A stretch of 64,000 nucleotides of DNA from Lottia gigantea (lineage: Eukaryota; Mollusca; Gastropoda; Lottiidae): assembly GCF_000327385.1 (NCBI RefSeq), contig NW_008710049.1:1416525-1480524 (forward strand), read 5' to 3'. Every line of letters starts with the position of its first letter. The first letter of the stretch is position 1. The translations under genes were made by a program, and so were the position numbers. This document shows positions 35,001 through 47,843 of the stretch, piece after piece. Under the pieces are notes generated by a model. The model saw only the letters and a program-made list of their open reading frames with translations, had not been told where the DNA came from and did no database searches.

Positions 35001-38000
35001 TCTGATTATATTACTAGACTTTGACACCACAGGATATGAGAGACTTGAACTTAGTTTCCAGTTGAATATATATTTAGTATGTTATTTCAAATAGCCCTTG
35101 TCTTGGTTTCTTTTTATGTGGCTTAATCATTTCCTGAATAAGTATAATTTGAACCTAGAATCAACCCAGTTAGCTTACTATACAACTAGAAGCTTTTATA
35201 TATACAATAGTAAGGAAATGTGTCACAAAGAGCTTCTTTTCCGTTTAGATTGAAACTTTTACTATATATAATCTAATAAGCTGTTAAGTTGCTCCTGTTG
35301 GACTGGTCAGAACAACTTACTATTTGATGAAACAATCATTTGACATTCTACTATTCTGCACAGAGACAGAATTCGATACAGAATTGTACAATGGTATTTC
35401 ATACATTGATTTTATGCCTTTGGCATGATTTGGATTATAATCAACATCAAATCTATCTGGGATTCTAACTTTAAACTTTGCATATAACTGCCAGATAGAT
35501 TAAAATCAAATGAATAATTTCCGTTTCTGCATCACTGTAACAGGAAACCATCTCATTAACTCAGCCTCATTAATAAGTGGTGCATAATTACTCATTACAA
35601 CTTCCCTAATGAATCAGGGTGGAGATAGCCAGCTTTAAATTTAGATTCAATTCAAATTTAAATTGAATTACCGGTACCTGAAAGCTTATAAGACGATCAC
35701 CTTTAAAATAAAGTCTGTCCAATAAATGATAAATGATCATATCAATGTTTGGTTGGTCATGACGCCAGGGTTACGGTGATTTTCCCAATCCAATAAAAGC
35801 ATAGGCCTATAACAATATTCTTACTGTGTTTTTACATCTAGTTCAGTCAGTATTTTCAAAATAAAGATTATTTTAATCTGGTAGTAGCAACAACCATCTT
35901 AAATTAGACTTTTATCACAGTCTCCTCAACTCCTTAAAGTGTGCATCCCTTCTTACCCTGCAGTAAATCTTGAATTATCTCTGTCAACGTAAATGGTGCC
36001 AGGACAGAAGAAATTCAAAAACATTTTGTTCAGGACAAAGAAAGCTCATCTTACCTGTTCAATTCCGTTATCTGAATTCATCCTGCGAATTCTAATATCA
36101 TCCTGAGGTTCAACTGCTAGTAAACGATCTATATTGGCTGTAGAACACAATGGACGATGTTGATTCGCTTTCATTTGCTGTAGATCAGGATAATCAATCT
36201 GAAAATTAAACAAAAAAGACAATTTAAAGTCTGTTTAGATTTAACAAGTCAGAAAATATCTTCAAATTTCATTCCTACATGGATAACTTTAAAACTGTAA
36301 AATATTGTAATTAAAGTCAACTTCAACATATAAAATAAAGCTAGATCTTGATACCATTCAGCAATTAGGTTTGTAACAAGTTTAAAAAATTCCTGTATCC
36401 ATCTTTATATAGTAATATCTCAAATTAACTTCACAACCTACCATGCAATAACAGATGTCCAATGGTTTGCTTATGGAGTCTTTCATAATATATTAATTGT
36501 TAAAATACAAAATAAAGTTATATCTAAAATAACATTTTAACAAACAGGGCACAGTGGGATGTTTGTTACTTCTGGTAAAATATATAAACCACTCCATGTA
36601 ACCTACACATGTTCCTAAAAACAACTTATCCTGAACAAGATATAAGTCATGCCACTATTAGAAATTTTTTGTTAGCATAACACAGTTGATTTCAATTTTT
36701 TCACAATCCAATTATGATTCAAGGTGGCGTAAAAATAAACAATTTTGACTTGCACTTACCAAAACCATGGCCATTTTAAATCAAATTTCAAAATTTTTCA
36801 TTTTCTCAAAATTATGGAATTAATTATTTTTATATACAGTCCAATTAAAACTCCAAGGATCACAATTCAAATGTATTATACTCTATCAAACTAGGATGTA
36901 AAATAGAAACTTCAAGTCGGATGCCAAACCCCTGTGACGTCACTTCTTAGGTCAAGTGGACTAACTATTTAATCTAACGACACTTTCAATTTGCTTCAAT
37001 TGTTTCAAGGAAATTCTATTTCTGGATAAAAATACTTGATCCATTCAATAAGGCAGGTAGTCAGAAACAGAGACCAAACATCAAGCAAATTTGGCATCAG
37101 AAATCCTTCTTAATACAAGGCAGATTGAATCCTTAATGGGTACAACCTGAGAGCCTTAGGGAAGATATCTTCATTCAACAAAACATGGGAATGTTTATAA
37201 TTTACCTTCAAAACAGTCATGACATCATTCTGTCAGTTTCACTATGTCTTATTCTTCACAGATGACAAAATAATTAAATAGTATTTCAATTTAAAATGGC
37301 CTTGAATTTTCTTTAAGACATGGATTCTAATACCTCTTTACATTAATAATTAAAACGGCAATGAACAAATTTAAAATGAATCTACCAGCTTTATTAAGTT
37401 TTTATATAACTGAAATTTCTAGATAATAGTCTTTTAATGTGATTGAACTAGATATCTCTCTTACATGATAAATGTTTCTATATCCCTGTACAATTGATGT
37501 ATTGAGCAGTATTTTAACAGTGGAAATATGTTGTTTATGTAAGATAATAATGTAATAAATTTCCATTTATCAATATTAACGAACTACAACATTCATTTTT
37601 ATTTTCTTACTTGACAGCTAACTTCACCAATCCTAGTTAAATTAATTATAAAATATTGATTAGAATTAGTCAAGACACGAAATGAACTATTGTCATTGTC
37701 ACAATACGTTAATGTTTATCGCCCCTCTGAAACACCTGATGTTACTCTACAACATAGTTTGTCAATTTATCAATGCCAAGAACAGATTAAATCTATTAAA
37801 TTATCTCTCATTATAAAGAGATTATGAAACAACTGTATTTTTGTGGTCAGCATCTTATCATACGCCACAATCACCTTTAGGTAGTAATCAGCATATGAAA
37901 GTGTACTAGGCAAGCAGCAACTCCCTAAGGGTATGTTCTACCTTCAGGAAAACAAGAAACCATAATGATCTATTACAATCCTATAATTGATATTATCACA

Positions 38001-41000
38001 TAAAGCAGATTACTCCTACAACTTCCAATGACATTTTCTAATAACCTTTAAATGACAAACTCAGATTTTGCCTTGAGGATGACAATCTTAAATACTCTTA
38101 TTTAAAGATTTTTGACATTTTCACAGCTAAGAAGCTTATCAACCACTAATTTTTCCTATTCTCACAATTTCTTTTAAACTTTATACGAGTTTAAACCATA
38201 GTTTTTTCAAACTTGACATTTCTTAATCTACAATTTACAATTCAATTTGAGGAAGAATTGCGCAATAATCAAATTGGACAGTTTTACAGAGAGTAAGCTA
38301 ACTTTGTCAAACAAATCATGACACTTTGTATAGAACTGTCAATTACATTTAGGAATTTTTATTTGTTGTTAATTTTTCAAAATTTGCCAAAAGGGTAAAT
38401 ATTTGTAAACATATGTCCTACCTATTCACAATAACATTGACTTTAACCATTTAAAAATCTTTTTTTGCCGTAAACTAAATTAGAATGCTTTCACATTGTA
38501 GAAGGAAATTACATTTCTTACAAATGTTACCACTGTTTAACACTGGTAATAACATCAGAAAGACGAGAACAAAATTTGCTGGTATAAGGAATATAGATCA
38601 AGAGAGCTCAAAAGATAGAAATAAAAAATCTGCTACTTACCACAATCATTTCTGAATGTTCCAATGTAAGACACTCACTAGTTCTCCGAACACATCCTTG
38701 ACTTCTCTTACCAAAACTATAATATATAAAATATAAACAACATAAATAATAGACTGACAAGTTAATGTCACTTATCAACCTGACAGGTTGCTGAATCTCC
38801 ATGCTTTTTGTGTTTCAGTTAATGGCATACATACAACTGAATTTGAGCAGTACTTAAATTTTATAACCTAGAACCAGAGTACCATTACCGATCAGTCTGA
38901 TCTTAGAAAAACTTGATGTACATGTATATATTATTGAAGGTGGTTATTTCATTAGTTATAATGTCAAATGTTATGTGCACTTTTCAAATTATGTAGACAT
39001 AATTACTACATCCTTCAGACAAAAAGAAAAATTATGAAATTATTTAACTGACATCTTGTTTTGTTTTTTGGAATTAGAAAGTGCTATGTTAAAGGGAGAT
39101 AAGAAGTTTTTATCATTAGAGTGGTGGTATTGCAAATTTTGTTATGAAGTCACTCAATATGCAATGAGCATACCTATGAAAATGGCTCCCTTTAAAAAAC
39201 CTACTCGCTACTTCAGTTGTGATCAGATATATAAATCATTCTGAAGACATGTATTTTTTAGGTGACTAGCCATGATGTTGTTCCTGTACCCATTAACAGA
39301 TCTTACCACCTTGAATATGGCTGTTTTCTCAAGCTCAGAGTACTTCCTCCACAGCAATCAACTAATGAAACCAGTGATGTATGACCCAATTTTCTTATGA
39401 AAAGTTGAAAAGTTGAATAGAATAGTCAGGTAAATAAAGAATAAAGTGAATAGATATGACCCACTGAATAACATAATAGGGAGATTTCAGTGAATTATCT
39501 TTCAAGTATCTTTTAACAACAGTTTTTCTAATCTTCCTTTAATTGTGTAGCATTGTAGTTTCTTATATGTTAAACCAGTATATTCTTCACAATCCATAGA
39601 AATTGTGAACTTTTTAAATGTTTATATCATGAAAATACTGTAAACTCTCATAATAAAAGTATTTTGTTGGTAAATGACTTGAGTGGGTTCTTTACACAAG
39701 TATATGTACATGCAGTTGTAGAGTAAAGTAAGAAACATATTCAAAGTGAAGAGTTTCTTAATTTTCAAAGGATACTCATAGCTGTAATCTTAAGTAGCTT
39801 CAGATAGAGATGTAATCATCAGTAAAAGCATATTATACTTTGACCCTTACAAGATGAATAATGTGATGTAATTTTTATCATAAAAGAAAATGACAATTGT
39901 GCAGGTTAGGTGTATTTTGTAACACCTTACATACAAACTATAATATAGATATTAGAGAAGAAGGTGGTTCAATTCTGTGTAAAAGCTTGTCAATAATATC
40001 ATATAGCTTTTTGTTTCAAGACTTTTGGGCAAGTCTGACCAAGATTCATTGATACAGAGACGGAAGTATTGAAATTATACAAGGATAAATAAAAGTTCTA
40101 GGGTCTATTTATGGGTCTTTGAACAAAACTTGACTTTCATCTTCCAATAATTATCAATACCCATTTACAGCTGGCTCAACTTGATAATTGAGGAAAAGAT
40201 AACTATAGTAATTCAGTATTTCCAGAACTAATGAGCAACATTTAACATTTTTGGGAAAAAAATCGTATCCTGAGCACTTAAAATAACCGAACTACTACCA
40301 TCAAAGTATTTCAGCTTAGGAAAGAATAGTTTCAGACTTTGCTTCATATGATAAATAAAACTGATGAATAATTAAGTTACAGACTGTCCTACCTTTGAAC
40401 ATTTTTAGCAATGATAATTCGATTATTTTTTTTATCTGCTGATTTATATTTCATTATCAATGTTCCAGCTTTCTTATCACCCATTTCTTAATCCAAAATA
40501 TCATTTCCAATTACTAACATAATAATATATTCCTTATTAATCCAACAATTCATTTCAAATTCACAACCCATCACATATCAATTTGTAGCTTATATTTGAA
40601 TAAAGAATTGACATCTCTCTTTAATTCCTAACCAAGATGATAATATCTTTATTTCAGTCTCATATAGATTTAAGTAAAATTCACAGTCAAAACAATATTT
40701 ATCCTTAGAAATGTCAGACAATATAAATTTTCAATATTTCACAATATCATACAGTACACATGATTTCAAAATACACAACTGTTACACAATATAGTGTAAC
40801 ATGTGTTAGGAATAACAATCAATGAAAATAATTCTCTAACGCCACAATTAGAACACATAGAAACTTGTTTATTATCCCAAATTAGATCAAACCAGCACAA
40901 CTTTTGGCAGAATTGGAAAACACTGGACATGTTCTTTTTTTCCAGTGGACGGAATGAATTCTCCGAGCATGACACATCAATGATAAAGATGATAAATCTA

Positions 41001-42157
41001 TCAGATTGAAATAAACGTGGAATTTCCAATATATAGAGTAGTCATACAGGCTGGTACATGGTAATTATCAACATGAAGAAGAGCATTATATAAGTAAGTT
41101 GTACTAGTATCAGTACCAGTACACAAGAACACAAAAATTACAGATAGAAATATACACGAAACTTGTCATCAATTAGTGCAGATTTACATATATTTTCATA
41201 TTTCTGGTAAATAACAATATTTAAACAAAAACTGCTAGACTAAAACTTTAATGACTGAAAAATGAATTCAGATAAATCATTCTGTAGTTAATAAATATAT
41301 AAATCTTTGTCAACTATTGTTAATTTATCATAATAATCATTAAAACTTGCAAATTCAATGTTATTTGTAACTCATAATGCCCTGTATTTAAGTTCACCAT
41401 ATTGACTATGTTAGTAATAGTAAAATATTGATTAGTAATGACGACTCATTCACTCGTTTGACAGACACTTCATATTCTGACGTCAGTTTTCAGATATTGA
41501 TCAGTGACGACGATGCTCTTAATTTCAGTTTAATGAAATAAATGTGCCGGTTAGAATCAAATTAATATGCCAATTGGCAACTCTAGAGAATGTAAGATGA
41601 TAAGTCATTTGAATGTTTATTTTTTTTAAACTGTTACTTTACATCAACAGATTAGGCTTATGAAGAGAGATATATGCTAGAAAAATGAAGAACACTGTAC
41701 AAGGCCTGTGACACACACAGCCTCAATTTGCCACCAAATCAAGTGATAGAATCGTTTATACCATGTCCTTTTACCTGCATCACCAGCAAACTATGGTTGA
41801 ACCTTGAGGTCAAAGTATAATGGTAATACAACATGGAATACGTGTGTATAATATATAGTAAAAGTTAACAAGAAATGTGTTATTCTGCTTGTGATGCAAT
41901 AGACTGTGTAAAGTAAGATGAAAACTTCTGTAACTAACTTACCTATTATACATTACAATTTCATTAGTTTCATTGTGCTCCCGAACTCCAGAATCACTGT
42001 CTGATTCCAGTGATTCCTGACAATCAAAATTAGTGGGTGTAACACTGTCACTGTCCTGACTGGAATCTGTAAGATCACAAGGTTTCACTTCTACAGTAAG
42101 GAACGGTATATTTTCAGTCCCAGGTTCATTAGTATGTCCAACTAGGTAGATTAACAT
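15427..42157 (-). CDS. RAPGEF2: Rap guanine nucleotide exchange factor 2/6 (PDZ-GEF), 28 exons, 1394 aa
   Basis: Exons in transcript order: 42157-41943, 38716-38641, 36198-36055, 34182-33946, 33632-33528, 33125-32935, 32727-32610, 32363-32259, 32092-31928, 31741-31634, 27369-27166, 26865-26757, 26630-26390, 26081-25835, 25570-25506, 25265-25158, 22157-21923, 21559-21460, 20992-20865, 20692-20609, 20436-20290, 20086-19952, 19605-19506, 18992-18900, 18291-18085, 16778-16563, 16391-16296, 15632-15427. All are GT-AG with continuous phase. The protein exchanges GDP for GTP on Rap1/Rap2. Domains in order: Ser/Asp-rich N-terminus, cNMP-like (~225-362), REM (~393-488), PDZ (~519-592), RA (~731-815), CDC25 RasGEF (~842-1047), Ser/Pro-rich tail with two (L/P)PxY motifs. 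Vertebrate RAPGEF2 and RAPGEF6 are about 1500-1600 aa and arose by duplication, so this gene is probably the single invertebrate counterpart (Drosophila Gef26). Confidence 0.92.
16779..18084. other. RAPGEF intron between exons 25 and 26
   Basis: AT-rich DNA with no coding sequence or clear repeat visible. Confidence 0.4.
19750..19930. repeat. Possible interspersed repeat in RAPGEF intron 22
   Basis: The more GC-rich patch with GGGATCTTTAACATGCAGTC and nearby CAGGGTTTTATGTC resembles an interspersed sequence common in mollusc introns. No ends could be defined. Confidence 0.25.
20290..22157 (-). CDS. RAPGEF2: RAPGEF exons 17-21: catalytic CDC25 (RasGEF) domain
   Basis: Exons 22157-21923, 21559-21460, 20992-20865, 20692-20609 and 20436-20290. 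Landmarks: [77 protein letters not shown] and [18 protein letters not shown]. All main structural blocks of the exchange domain are present, so it is expected to be active on Rap. Confidence 0.92.
21186..21336. repeat. Small fold-back element in RAPGEF intron 18
   Basis: Outer arms ATTTGCATC (21186-21194) and GATGCAAAT (21328-21336), and inner arms CTGTGGTTC (21217-21225) and GAACCACAG (21305-21313), are inverted and collinear. This gives a ~150-bp stem with mismatches, consistent with a tiny MITE. Confidence 0.6.
22158..25157. other. RAPGEF intron 16 (3.0 kb)
   Basis: Mostly AT-rich. It contains the fold-back element at 24.09-24.30 kb. No conserved coding sequence is seen. Confidence 0.5.
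24091..24299. repeat. Fold-back element in RAPGEF intron 16
   Basis: AGGGTCAGACTAGA at 24091-24104 with AGGTCT at 24111 pairs with AGACCTCTAGTCTGACCCT at 24281-24299. The ~209-bp unit with ~19-base terminal inverted repeats looks like a MITE; the class is unknown. Confidence 0.65.
25158..26081 (-). CDS. RAPGEF2: RAPGEF exons 14-16: linker and Ras-association domain
   Basis: Exons 26081-25835, 25570-25506 and 25265-25158. A Ser-rich linker with [11 protein letters not shown] precedes [27 protein letters not shown] and [20 protein letters not shown]. This is the RA domain that binds active Rap in a positive feedback loop known for the family. Confidence 0.9.
26390..27369 (-). CDS. RAPGEF2: RAPGEF exons 11-13: PDZ domain and basic linker
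   Basis: Exons 27369-27166, 26865-26757 and 26630-26390. The conserved [10 protein letters not shown] leads into the PDZ domain: carboxylate-binding loop GHGIF (residues 532-536), [17 protein letters not shown], and [10 protein letters not shown] at the end. Exon 13 is Lys-rich ([13 protein letters not shown]), corresponding to the basic linker before the RA domain. Confidence 0.9.
27370..31633. other. RAPGEF intron 10 (4.3 kb)
   Basis: The largest intron within the conserved-domain part of the gene. The middle is occupied by an AGGTCA-rich repeat at 27.95-30.04 kb. The rest is AT-rich with no coding sequence. Confidence 0.6.
27955..30045. repeat. AGGTCA-rich interspersed repeat with internally duplicated segments
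   Basis: It starts around AGAGCCACTCGTGGCACAGA. Two internal segments are duplicated: 28014-28075 resembles 29069-29130, and 28380-28582 resembles 28669-28862. AGGTCA occurs many times, often as AAGGTCAAGGTCA, and GGAAGT/CCGGAAGT occurs several times, with three CGGAAGT copies at 29554-29607. Frames are degraded and no transposase or RT is recognisable. The right end is uncertain. Confidence 0.6.
31634..32092 (-). CDS. RAPGEF2: RAPGEF exons 9-10: REM (RasGEF-N) domain
   Basis: Exons 32092-31928 and 31741-31634 encode [30 protein letters not shown], then [12 protein letters not shown] and [12 protein letters not shown]. The REM domain stabilises the catalytic CDC25 domain. The beginning (GNIVIR) lies at the end of the preceding exon. 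Confidence 0.9.
32259..33632 (-). CDS. RAPGEF2: RAPGEF exons 5-8: cNMP-binding-like domain
   Basis: Exons 33632-33528, 33125-32935, 32727-32610 and 32363-32259. Recognisable segments are [44 protein letters not shown] and [17 protein letters not shown]. The fold is that of a cyclic-nucleotide-binding domain. PDZ-GEFs are known to lack key phosphate-binding residues and do not bind cAMP well, and the segment here looks the same. Confidence 0.9.
33946..38716 (-). CDS. RAPGEF2: RAPGEF exons 2-4: N-terminal linker
   Basis: Exons 38716-38641, 36198-36055 and 34182-33946. The first gives FGKRSQG and LEHSEMIV, which runs into IDYPD; this matches the end of the first cNMP-like domain of vertebrate RAPGEF2 (EMIVVDY). 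The third encodes a Ser-rich acidic linker ending [20 protein letters not shown], close to the IDLSGLPETAVDSEDDDD segment of the human protein. Confidence 0.85.
34183..36054. other. RAPGEF intron 3
   Basis: AT-rich DNA with no coding sequence or clear repeat. Confidence 0.4.
36199..38640. other. RAPGEF intron 2
   Basis: AT-rich, with no gene or recognisable element. Confidence 0.4.
38717..41942. other. RAPGEF intron 1 in this model
   Basis: A 3.2-kb AT-rich stretch between the alternative first exon and exon 2. The exon for the usual first cNMP-like domain was looked for on the minus strand and not recognised. Confidence 0.4.
41943..42157 (-). CDS. RAPGEF2: RAPGEF first coding exon in this model, Ser/Asp-rich, alternative N-terminus
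   Basis: Codons 1-71 plus two bases, starting [14 protein letters not shown]. An in-frame TAA lies 11 codons upstream of the ATG with no good acceptor between. The exon ends AG|GTAAGT, and the split codon joins the next exon as Ser-Phe-Gly-Lys-Arg, keeping phase exactly. Its sequence is acidic and Ser-rich ([17 protein letters not shown]). It does not resemble the N-terminal cyclic-nucleotide-like domain that precedes SFGKR in vertebrate RAPGEF2. It is therefore either an alternative first exon or a lineage-specific N-terminus. Confidence 0.7.
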
Positions 42158-45100
42158 TTTGATAGATTGGTCAGAATATTTAGTATTTGTATCTTAATTC
42201 TGAGTTCATTGTGGATGAAATTAAAAGTGTTCACCAAAAATTTGGTTATAATTGGTTTGCAATAAAACACCACATTTATATGACTTTTTCCAAATTAACT
42301 AATGTAGGAAGAGTTCACCACACCAGACATAACATAACTTTTGAAACACTTTTATTCCCTTTCAGCTTGTAGGATTTATGTTCCTAATAAGTCTACAGTA
42401 CAATGTAAAATGTCATTTTCTTCTTATAATTCAGCTAATTAAAATGGTTGTTTTGTTTCTTCAGCACGTATATATAGGTTATTGATTCCTAATTCAAAAT
42501 AAAAATAACTTTTAATATCTTCCAAAACCATGTATTAATATCTGTAAATTAAACAATAATCCCTCTTAATCAACTTAGTCATTATCAAAAAATCTTATCA
42601 AGGATCTACCCACTTGAAATTTAGAGTAAGTCATGGATATCCTTCTAATTAGAATGATATAACAATATTAAAACTTATAATCCTGATATGATTATCAAGT
42701 AATACTACTACAGTTATCATCTTTCACTCACGATTATAATATTATTCAAATCTATTTCCATTTTCCAAAAAAAAAGAAAACAATTTCGAAATCCATCAAT
42801 GAATGATTTCAAATCAAATTCCTTAGTTTTCAACTCACATTACAATGCATATTCCATGTCCAATCATATTTCAAATATTTTTCATGATTTATGGAATACA
42901 TAGACGACTAATGAACTATTTTTGAGAGAGAGAAACTGTTCCCAGGCCTGATTAAGATAACACTATATAGTGAATAATACAATATATACAGTCACCTGTA
43001 TAGAGATAAACCTTAACGACCTAACAGGTAGGTTACAACTAGAAAATAAACATCATTATATAACATATAGCATAGAAAAAAAAAATCAGTTTAAATCATC
43101 ACTGTCTGGTCTCAGTTATATATCCGACACTTTCTACACTTTTACAACTTCATTAAAATTTTACCGGTTTCTATTTTCACGCCAGTACAGAGTGTTAGGA
43201 AAATTTATCTTGAGACTAAATTAATAGTTTCCACTAATGGTTCAATTTTGTTTTTAAATTTTCTAATCACTTTCAGCATTCTAGAAAGACAGCATTTTTT
43301 TCCTTAATAATGCACCCTCAACTAAACTTAATATGTCAACTCCAGTATTTTCACATCATTTAGTTCATCATCCCTTAAAAGTAAACATACTTTATTTTAT
43401 CTGATTTATACCTGTAATTGCACACCTTTACTTTAATTTACCTCCTGTCTAATTACACTTACAGACATATACTTCACTAGAAACTCTGTTCATTTAATAC
43501 ACTTACTATAATAACTTAGTAGGAAAAATAATATATAATTATAGTAAGTTAAAATAAAACAGCTTATAAATCCTTTAATCCGTCCACAATACTTCCTAGC
43601 TAACTGTCAAAATTTACTTATTTCAATCATTTACTGTTGACTTCATCACCTTCAGTCAAAACTAGAATTTTTAAAACAATTTTACCATTTATTGTCAATA
43701 TTGACATTGGTTAAAACAGGAAGGACATCCACTAGATGTTTTAAAAATATCTTCACTTTATGTATAAGACAAACTAGGTCAGAATCTGTCAACCTCATAG
43801 TCACATCCATCCATCCAAATCATAGTTATTTTATTACAGCTATTTGCTTTAATAACTGCAACCAAATAAACTTCTCCTCTACCTGAGATAGGTGCAAGTT
43901 TCTTTGTAAACTGAATTGGCTCTCAAGTCTGCTCAATACTTAATGTACCCCTGTTAAAAATTTCTCTAAATTTTCTGTACATCTTACTCTTCCAAATCAA
44001 ATGAACTGATGTCCTTATTGAATATTTATCCCCAAAAATGTAATTTGTAAACATAGGTGTAACTTGATCCTTACTTTCTTAACACACTAATAATAATAAT
44101 GTTTTATATTGATGTACAATGATTGCCTTGTCTAAACTGTGTATATCATAAATTACACTAATATTATATTTCATTACAGGTAAGAAAAAAAATTCATAAA
44201 AAAAACCAAACAAGATTAGACAGTTGAGTAATTTGTCAACGCCTACTATATTTTACTACAAATCAATCGTAACATTATAACATACTAGTAAGTAAGTTAG
44301 TAATTCAAGGAAAAATAGCCATAAGGTATTTTTGATGTGTGATTACCACCTAATTATTCAAAATCTATGACTCACTTTTATTGTTCAAAATAATGAACTC
44401 CTTAATTACTTACTTCACACAAAATGTGCCTGTAATGCTCAGTAAAATTAGTAGACTTTGTATTTTTGAATAATGGCTTGCTTAGATCTATTTACCCACG
44501 AAAAACTTGTATTCATGACACTATGATTCAAGTGCACTTAAAAATTTCACTATTATATAAAAAATACAATCTGCTATCTTCCTTTAATATAATTCAAGTT
44601 TCATTCTCTTTTTCAAATAACACATCTCTGCCTATGGAAAAGAGTAATAAGAATTGAAACTGCTGAATGAACTTATTCATACATGTTTGTTTTCCACTTC
44701 ACTATGTATTCAAAACACCTACTACTATATTATTCTATTCAATTCAAATATATCTTTTATGAATAAATACAAAGAAAGCTAACATACACTACTCTATTTG
44801 AATCAAATCCTATTTTACTGGGTCCTTACAATATCACTTTCTCTTGAGAATACATTTCACAACTTTTCTCATAGTTTTTCACTTTAATCTGATGACTGCA
44901 TTGAATTGTAATCACCAACAAACTAAATGTAATTCTGGATTATAAAAAGTTTTTTTCTAACTTATCCTAATCAACAATAATCTTTATGCTTTTACCTCAA
45001 ACTTCAATCATTTTTGTTTTCGATTCACAGCACATTTCACCACAATATAAAAAGTCTCTATCATTCCTTGATGTTATACAATCAACAATATAGCAAAAAT

Positions 45101-45650
45101 CCTTCACTTGTATCTTTACTGGCTAATTTAGTCAGATCCTTTATCCTCATAGAATCCCTTCATATGCCATAAAATCAGAAAATATTAACAAAATGATCTT
45201 TTCTTGTCCAAATCACAAATACACAACTTTACATAAACAACAACAAAATCCACCGATCAAGCCATAAAAAAAAATAAAAAATCAACTTATTTAGAAATCC
45301 TTACAATTTTTACCAAATCAATAAAACTTTTCCAAACAGAATTTTCTATTAGGGGATATCTTAAGCTAAAAATAATGTGTTCAAACAAACCAGTTAACCT
45401 AACCTAACTGATCAATTTAAAAAGTTTAACTGTGCCTAAATGACCTCCCAATAAAGATGTTCAATTGTTTATTCAAAGATTTTATAAAGGAGTGTAGATT
45501 GTCACAGATCATAGATTTTACAGAGAAAGTTTAAGATTTTATATCTTTTGACCTTTTTAACATAGAAATATTTGATCAATTTAGTTCAAATGATGGATGG
45601 ATTGAATCAATATATAATTGGACAAAGGACAATAGATGAATAGAGGAACA
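42158..45650. other. Upstream of RAPGEF first exon
   Basis: Very AT-rich with no coding exon seen. It may contain the promoter or untranslated first exons of RAPGEF, or be a long 5' intron. Confidence 0.35.
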
Positions 45651-45759
45651 AATGAATGGGTGAGTAAACAAATGAATGGGTGAGTAAACAAATGAATGGG
45701 TGAGTAAACAAATGAATGGGTGAGTAAACAAATGAATGGGTGAGTAAACAAATGAATGA
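45651..45759 (+). repeat. 20-bp minisatellite
   Basis: Five perfect tandem copies of AATGAATGGGTGAGTAAACA occupy 45651-45750, with a diverged partial copy after. Confidence 0.95.
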
Positions 45760-47843
45760 ATGAATAATCACTGATTTAGTTTCTATGAAAGCTATACTTT
45801 GTGATTTAGCAAATAGGTAAAGGAGGAGCCAAGACCTAAAGAAGCAGATGGAAAGATGAGGAGGATATATGCTTTGAGTGTGGAATTGAATTGAAATGAA
45901 TAAGAATACAAAGATATGAACTTGAGCTTAAATTTTTTTGATATGATGCTGAATGAATAAAGTAAAAAATGATTTGAATGAATATATAAATTAGCAACTA
46001 AATAAAATTCAAAAGTGTTTGACTGAATCATTCTACAAAACCATCTTTCATCAATCACTTGTGTTTATTTTATACATTTGACAAAATAACATTATTATTG
46101 TAGTCATTTTGCTGACCTTTGACCTGATACACCTGCAGATATATAGATCATCATCTATGTAATATATGTCTAGGTATAATCTATATATAGGTAAGACTAG
46201 GGGAAGATAATAGAATAACTATTCAATTTTAATCACATGTGTCAAAAGAAAAAAATAAACATATATCAAAACTCACTCATTTAGCAATACCAAGGAAATA
46301 CAGATTATTGAAATATTGTATTTAATCAGATAAGCCGTGTGTGTAAATTGCATTAAATCTCTTGAGTTCAGAGAAACTATTTCATGAATAATAATGCAGT
46401 GGCCTTATACATGTCTAAATTGCAAAGTCTGAACACAAGTCTCGCACATATTTCTGCACGCAAACAATAGTATTTTTATCTGTATGGCAAAACTTGATCT
46501 ACATCCGTATATGCAAATGTATCAAACTAAACAATGTAAAAGGATCATTCTTAGTATCATAAAATATGAATAAGTATTAACTGGCTTGTTGAGCAGGTTT
46601 AACTGTTGTTTTATATTCTGATATTACTTTCATACCTGCTACAGTGACAATTTGATGTTTAAATCTCACTAAATATATCAAAAGTCATGTATTTTTTTAT
46701 TGTAACACAAGACTTATGTACAAAATATTTCTGTAGAGAAAATAAACATAAATACATATGGAAACATGTAAATATCTAAATTAATCCTTCATTTTGTAAT
46801 TAAAGGAAATGTTGCATATATATATACCGGTAACTTAATATCTCTACATAGCTATGCTTTATTTTAACAACAAAAACACCCAAGTTTGTGTATTCAAATC
46901 AGAGTCCTGACAAGTGTTCCAGAAGATATTTTATTCCTGGGTTCTATTTCAAAGACCAGCTGATATCTTCACCTTTCAAACAGCACAGACTACTAAAGGG
47001 CAATAACTCCAGTCAACATGTTGAGTGTCTGACAAGGAAACAGTGTATAAATATAATTATTGTCATTATGTCCTCAACTGTCACTTGACTTTCAAACTGA
47101 CGTCAGTATCATGACATATATAAATAATATTAAATACTTAATGACATCTAAATGGAGTATAAATTGTTTTGGTATTTTATAACCATTAATCTTCAAATTA
47201 AAAAATTTCTAGTACTTGACCGATATTTATACTGTCTGATTTTATACTATTTATGTAATGAGACATAATAATCATTATCTTATAAAAACTTCATAGAGTC
47301 AAACAAAAATTACTGAAATGAAAGAGAGTTTAGAAAACTACCACTATGAAAACAGAAATAAAGAAACTGCCACATTCAGACTCTTGATAGATGGCTCATC
47401 TGGATAACACATGTCAATGGATTATTGTCAACTGGACATATTTTTTTTCAATTTAAACACTCTACCTTATCTTAAAGTTGAACAATTCAAAGCAGCAGTG
47501 TCATTAAGTATAGCAAAAACAAGATCAAGAGTTTTCAAACCCTACTCTGCCATGCTGAGCCTGGATGTTTAAGGCAGGATAAAAATAAGTAAATAATGAA
47601 ATAAACGAAATGAAGAATAAATCTCTATATTTCATTCTAAATCACACAAAATAAACAATTTAGATGATATTTTGACTTTCAAAAGGCAGACTAAATAGCA
47701 ATAATCTTTATTTTTAGTCAACTGTAGACAGGAGTTTTGTTTAAACACAGAAAAAAACAATCCTGTCTGAAAATAAAATCTATTTTTGAAATAATCAATA
47801 AAAATATTTGAAATAAATCTATTTTTAATCAATAAGATTGTTC
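45760..47843. other. Non-coding stretch between minisatellites
   Basis: AT-rich, with no gene or defined repeat recognised. Confidence 0.4.
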
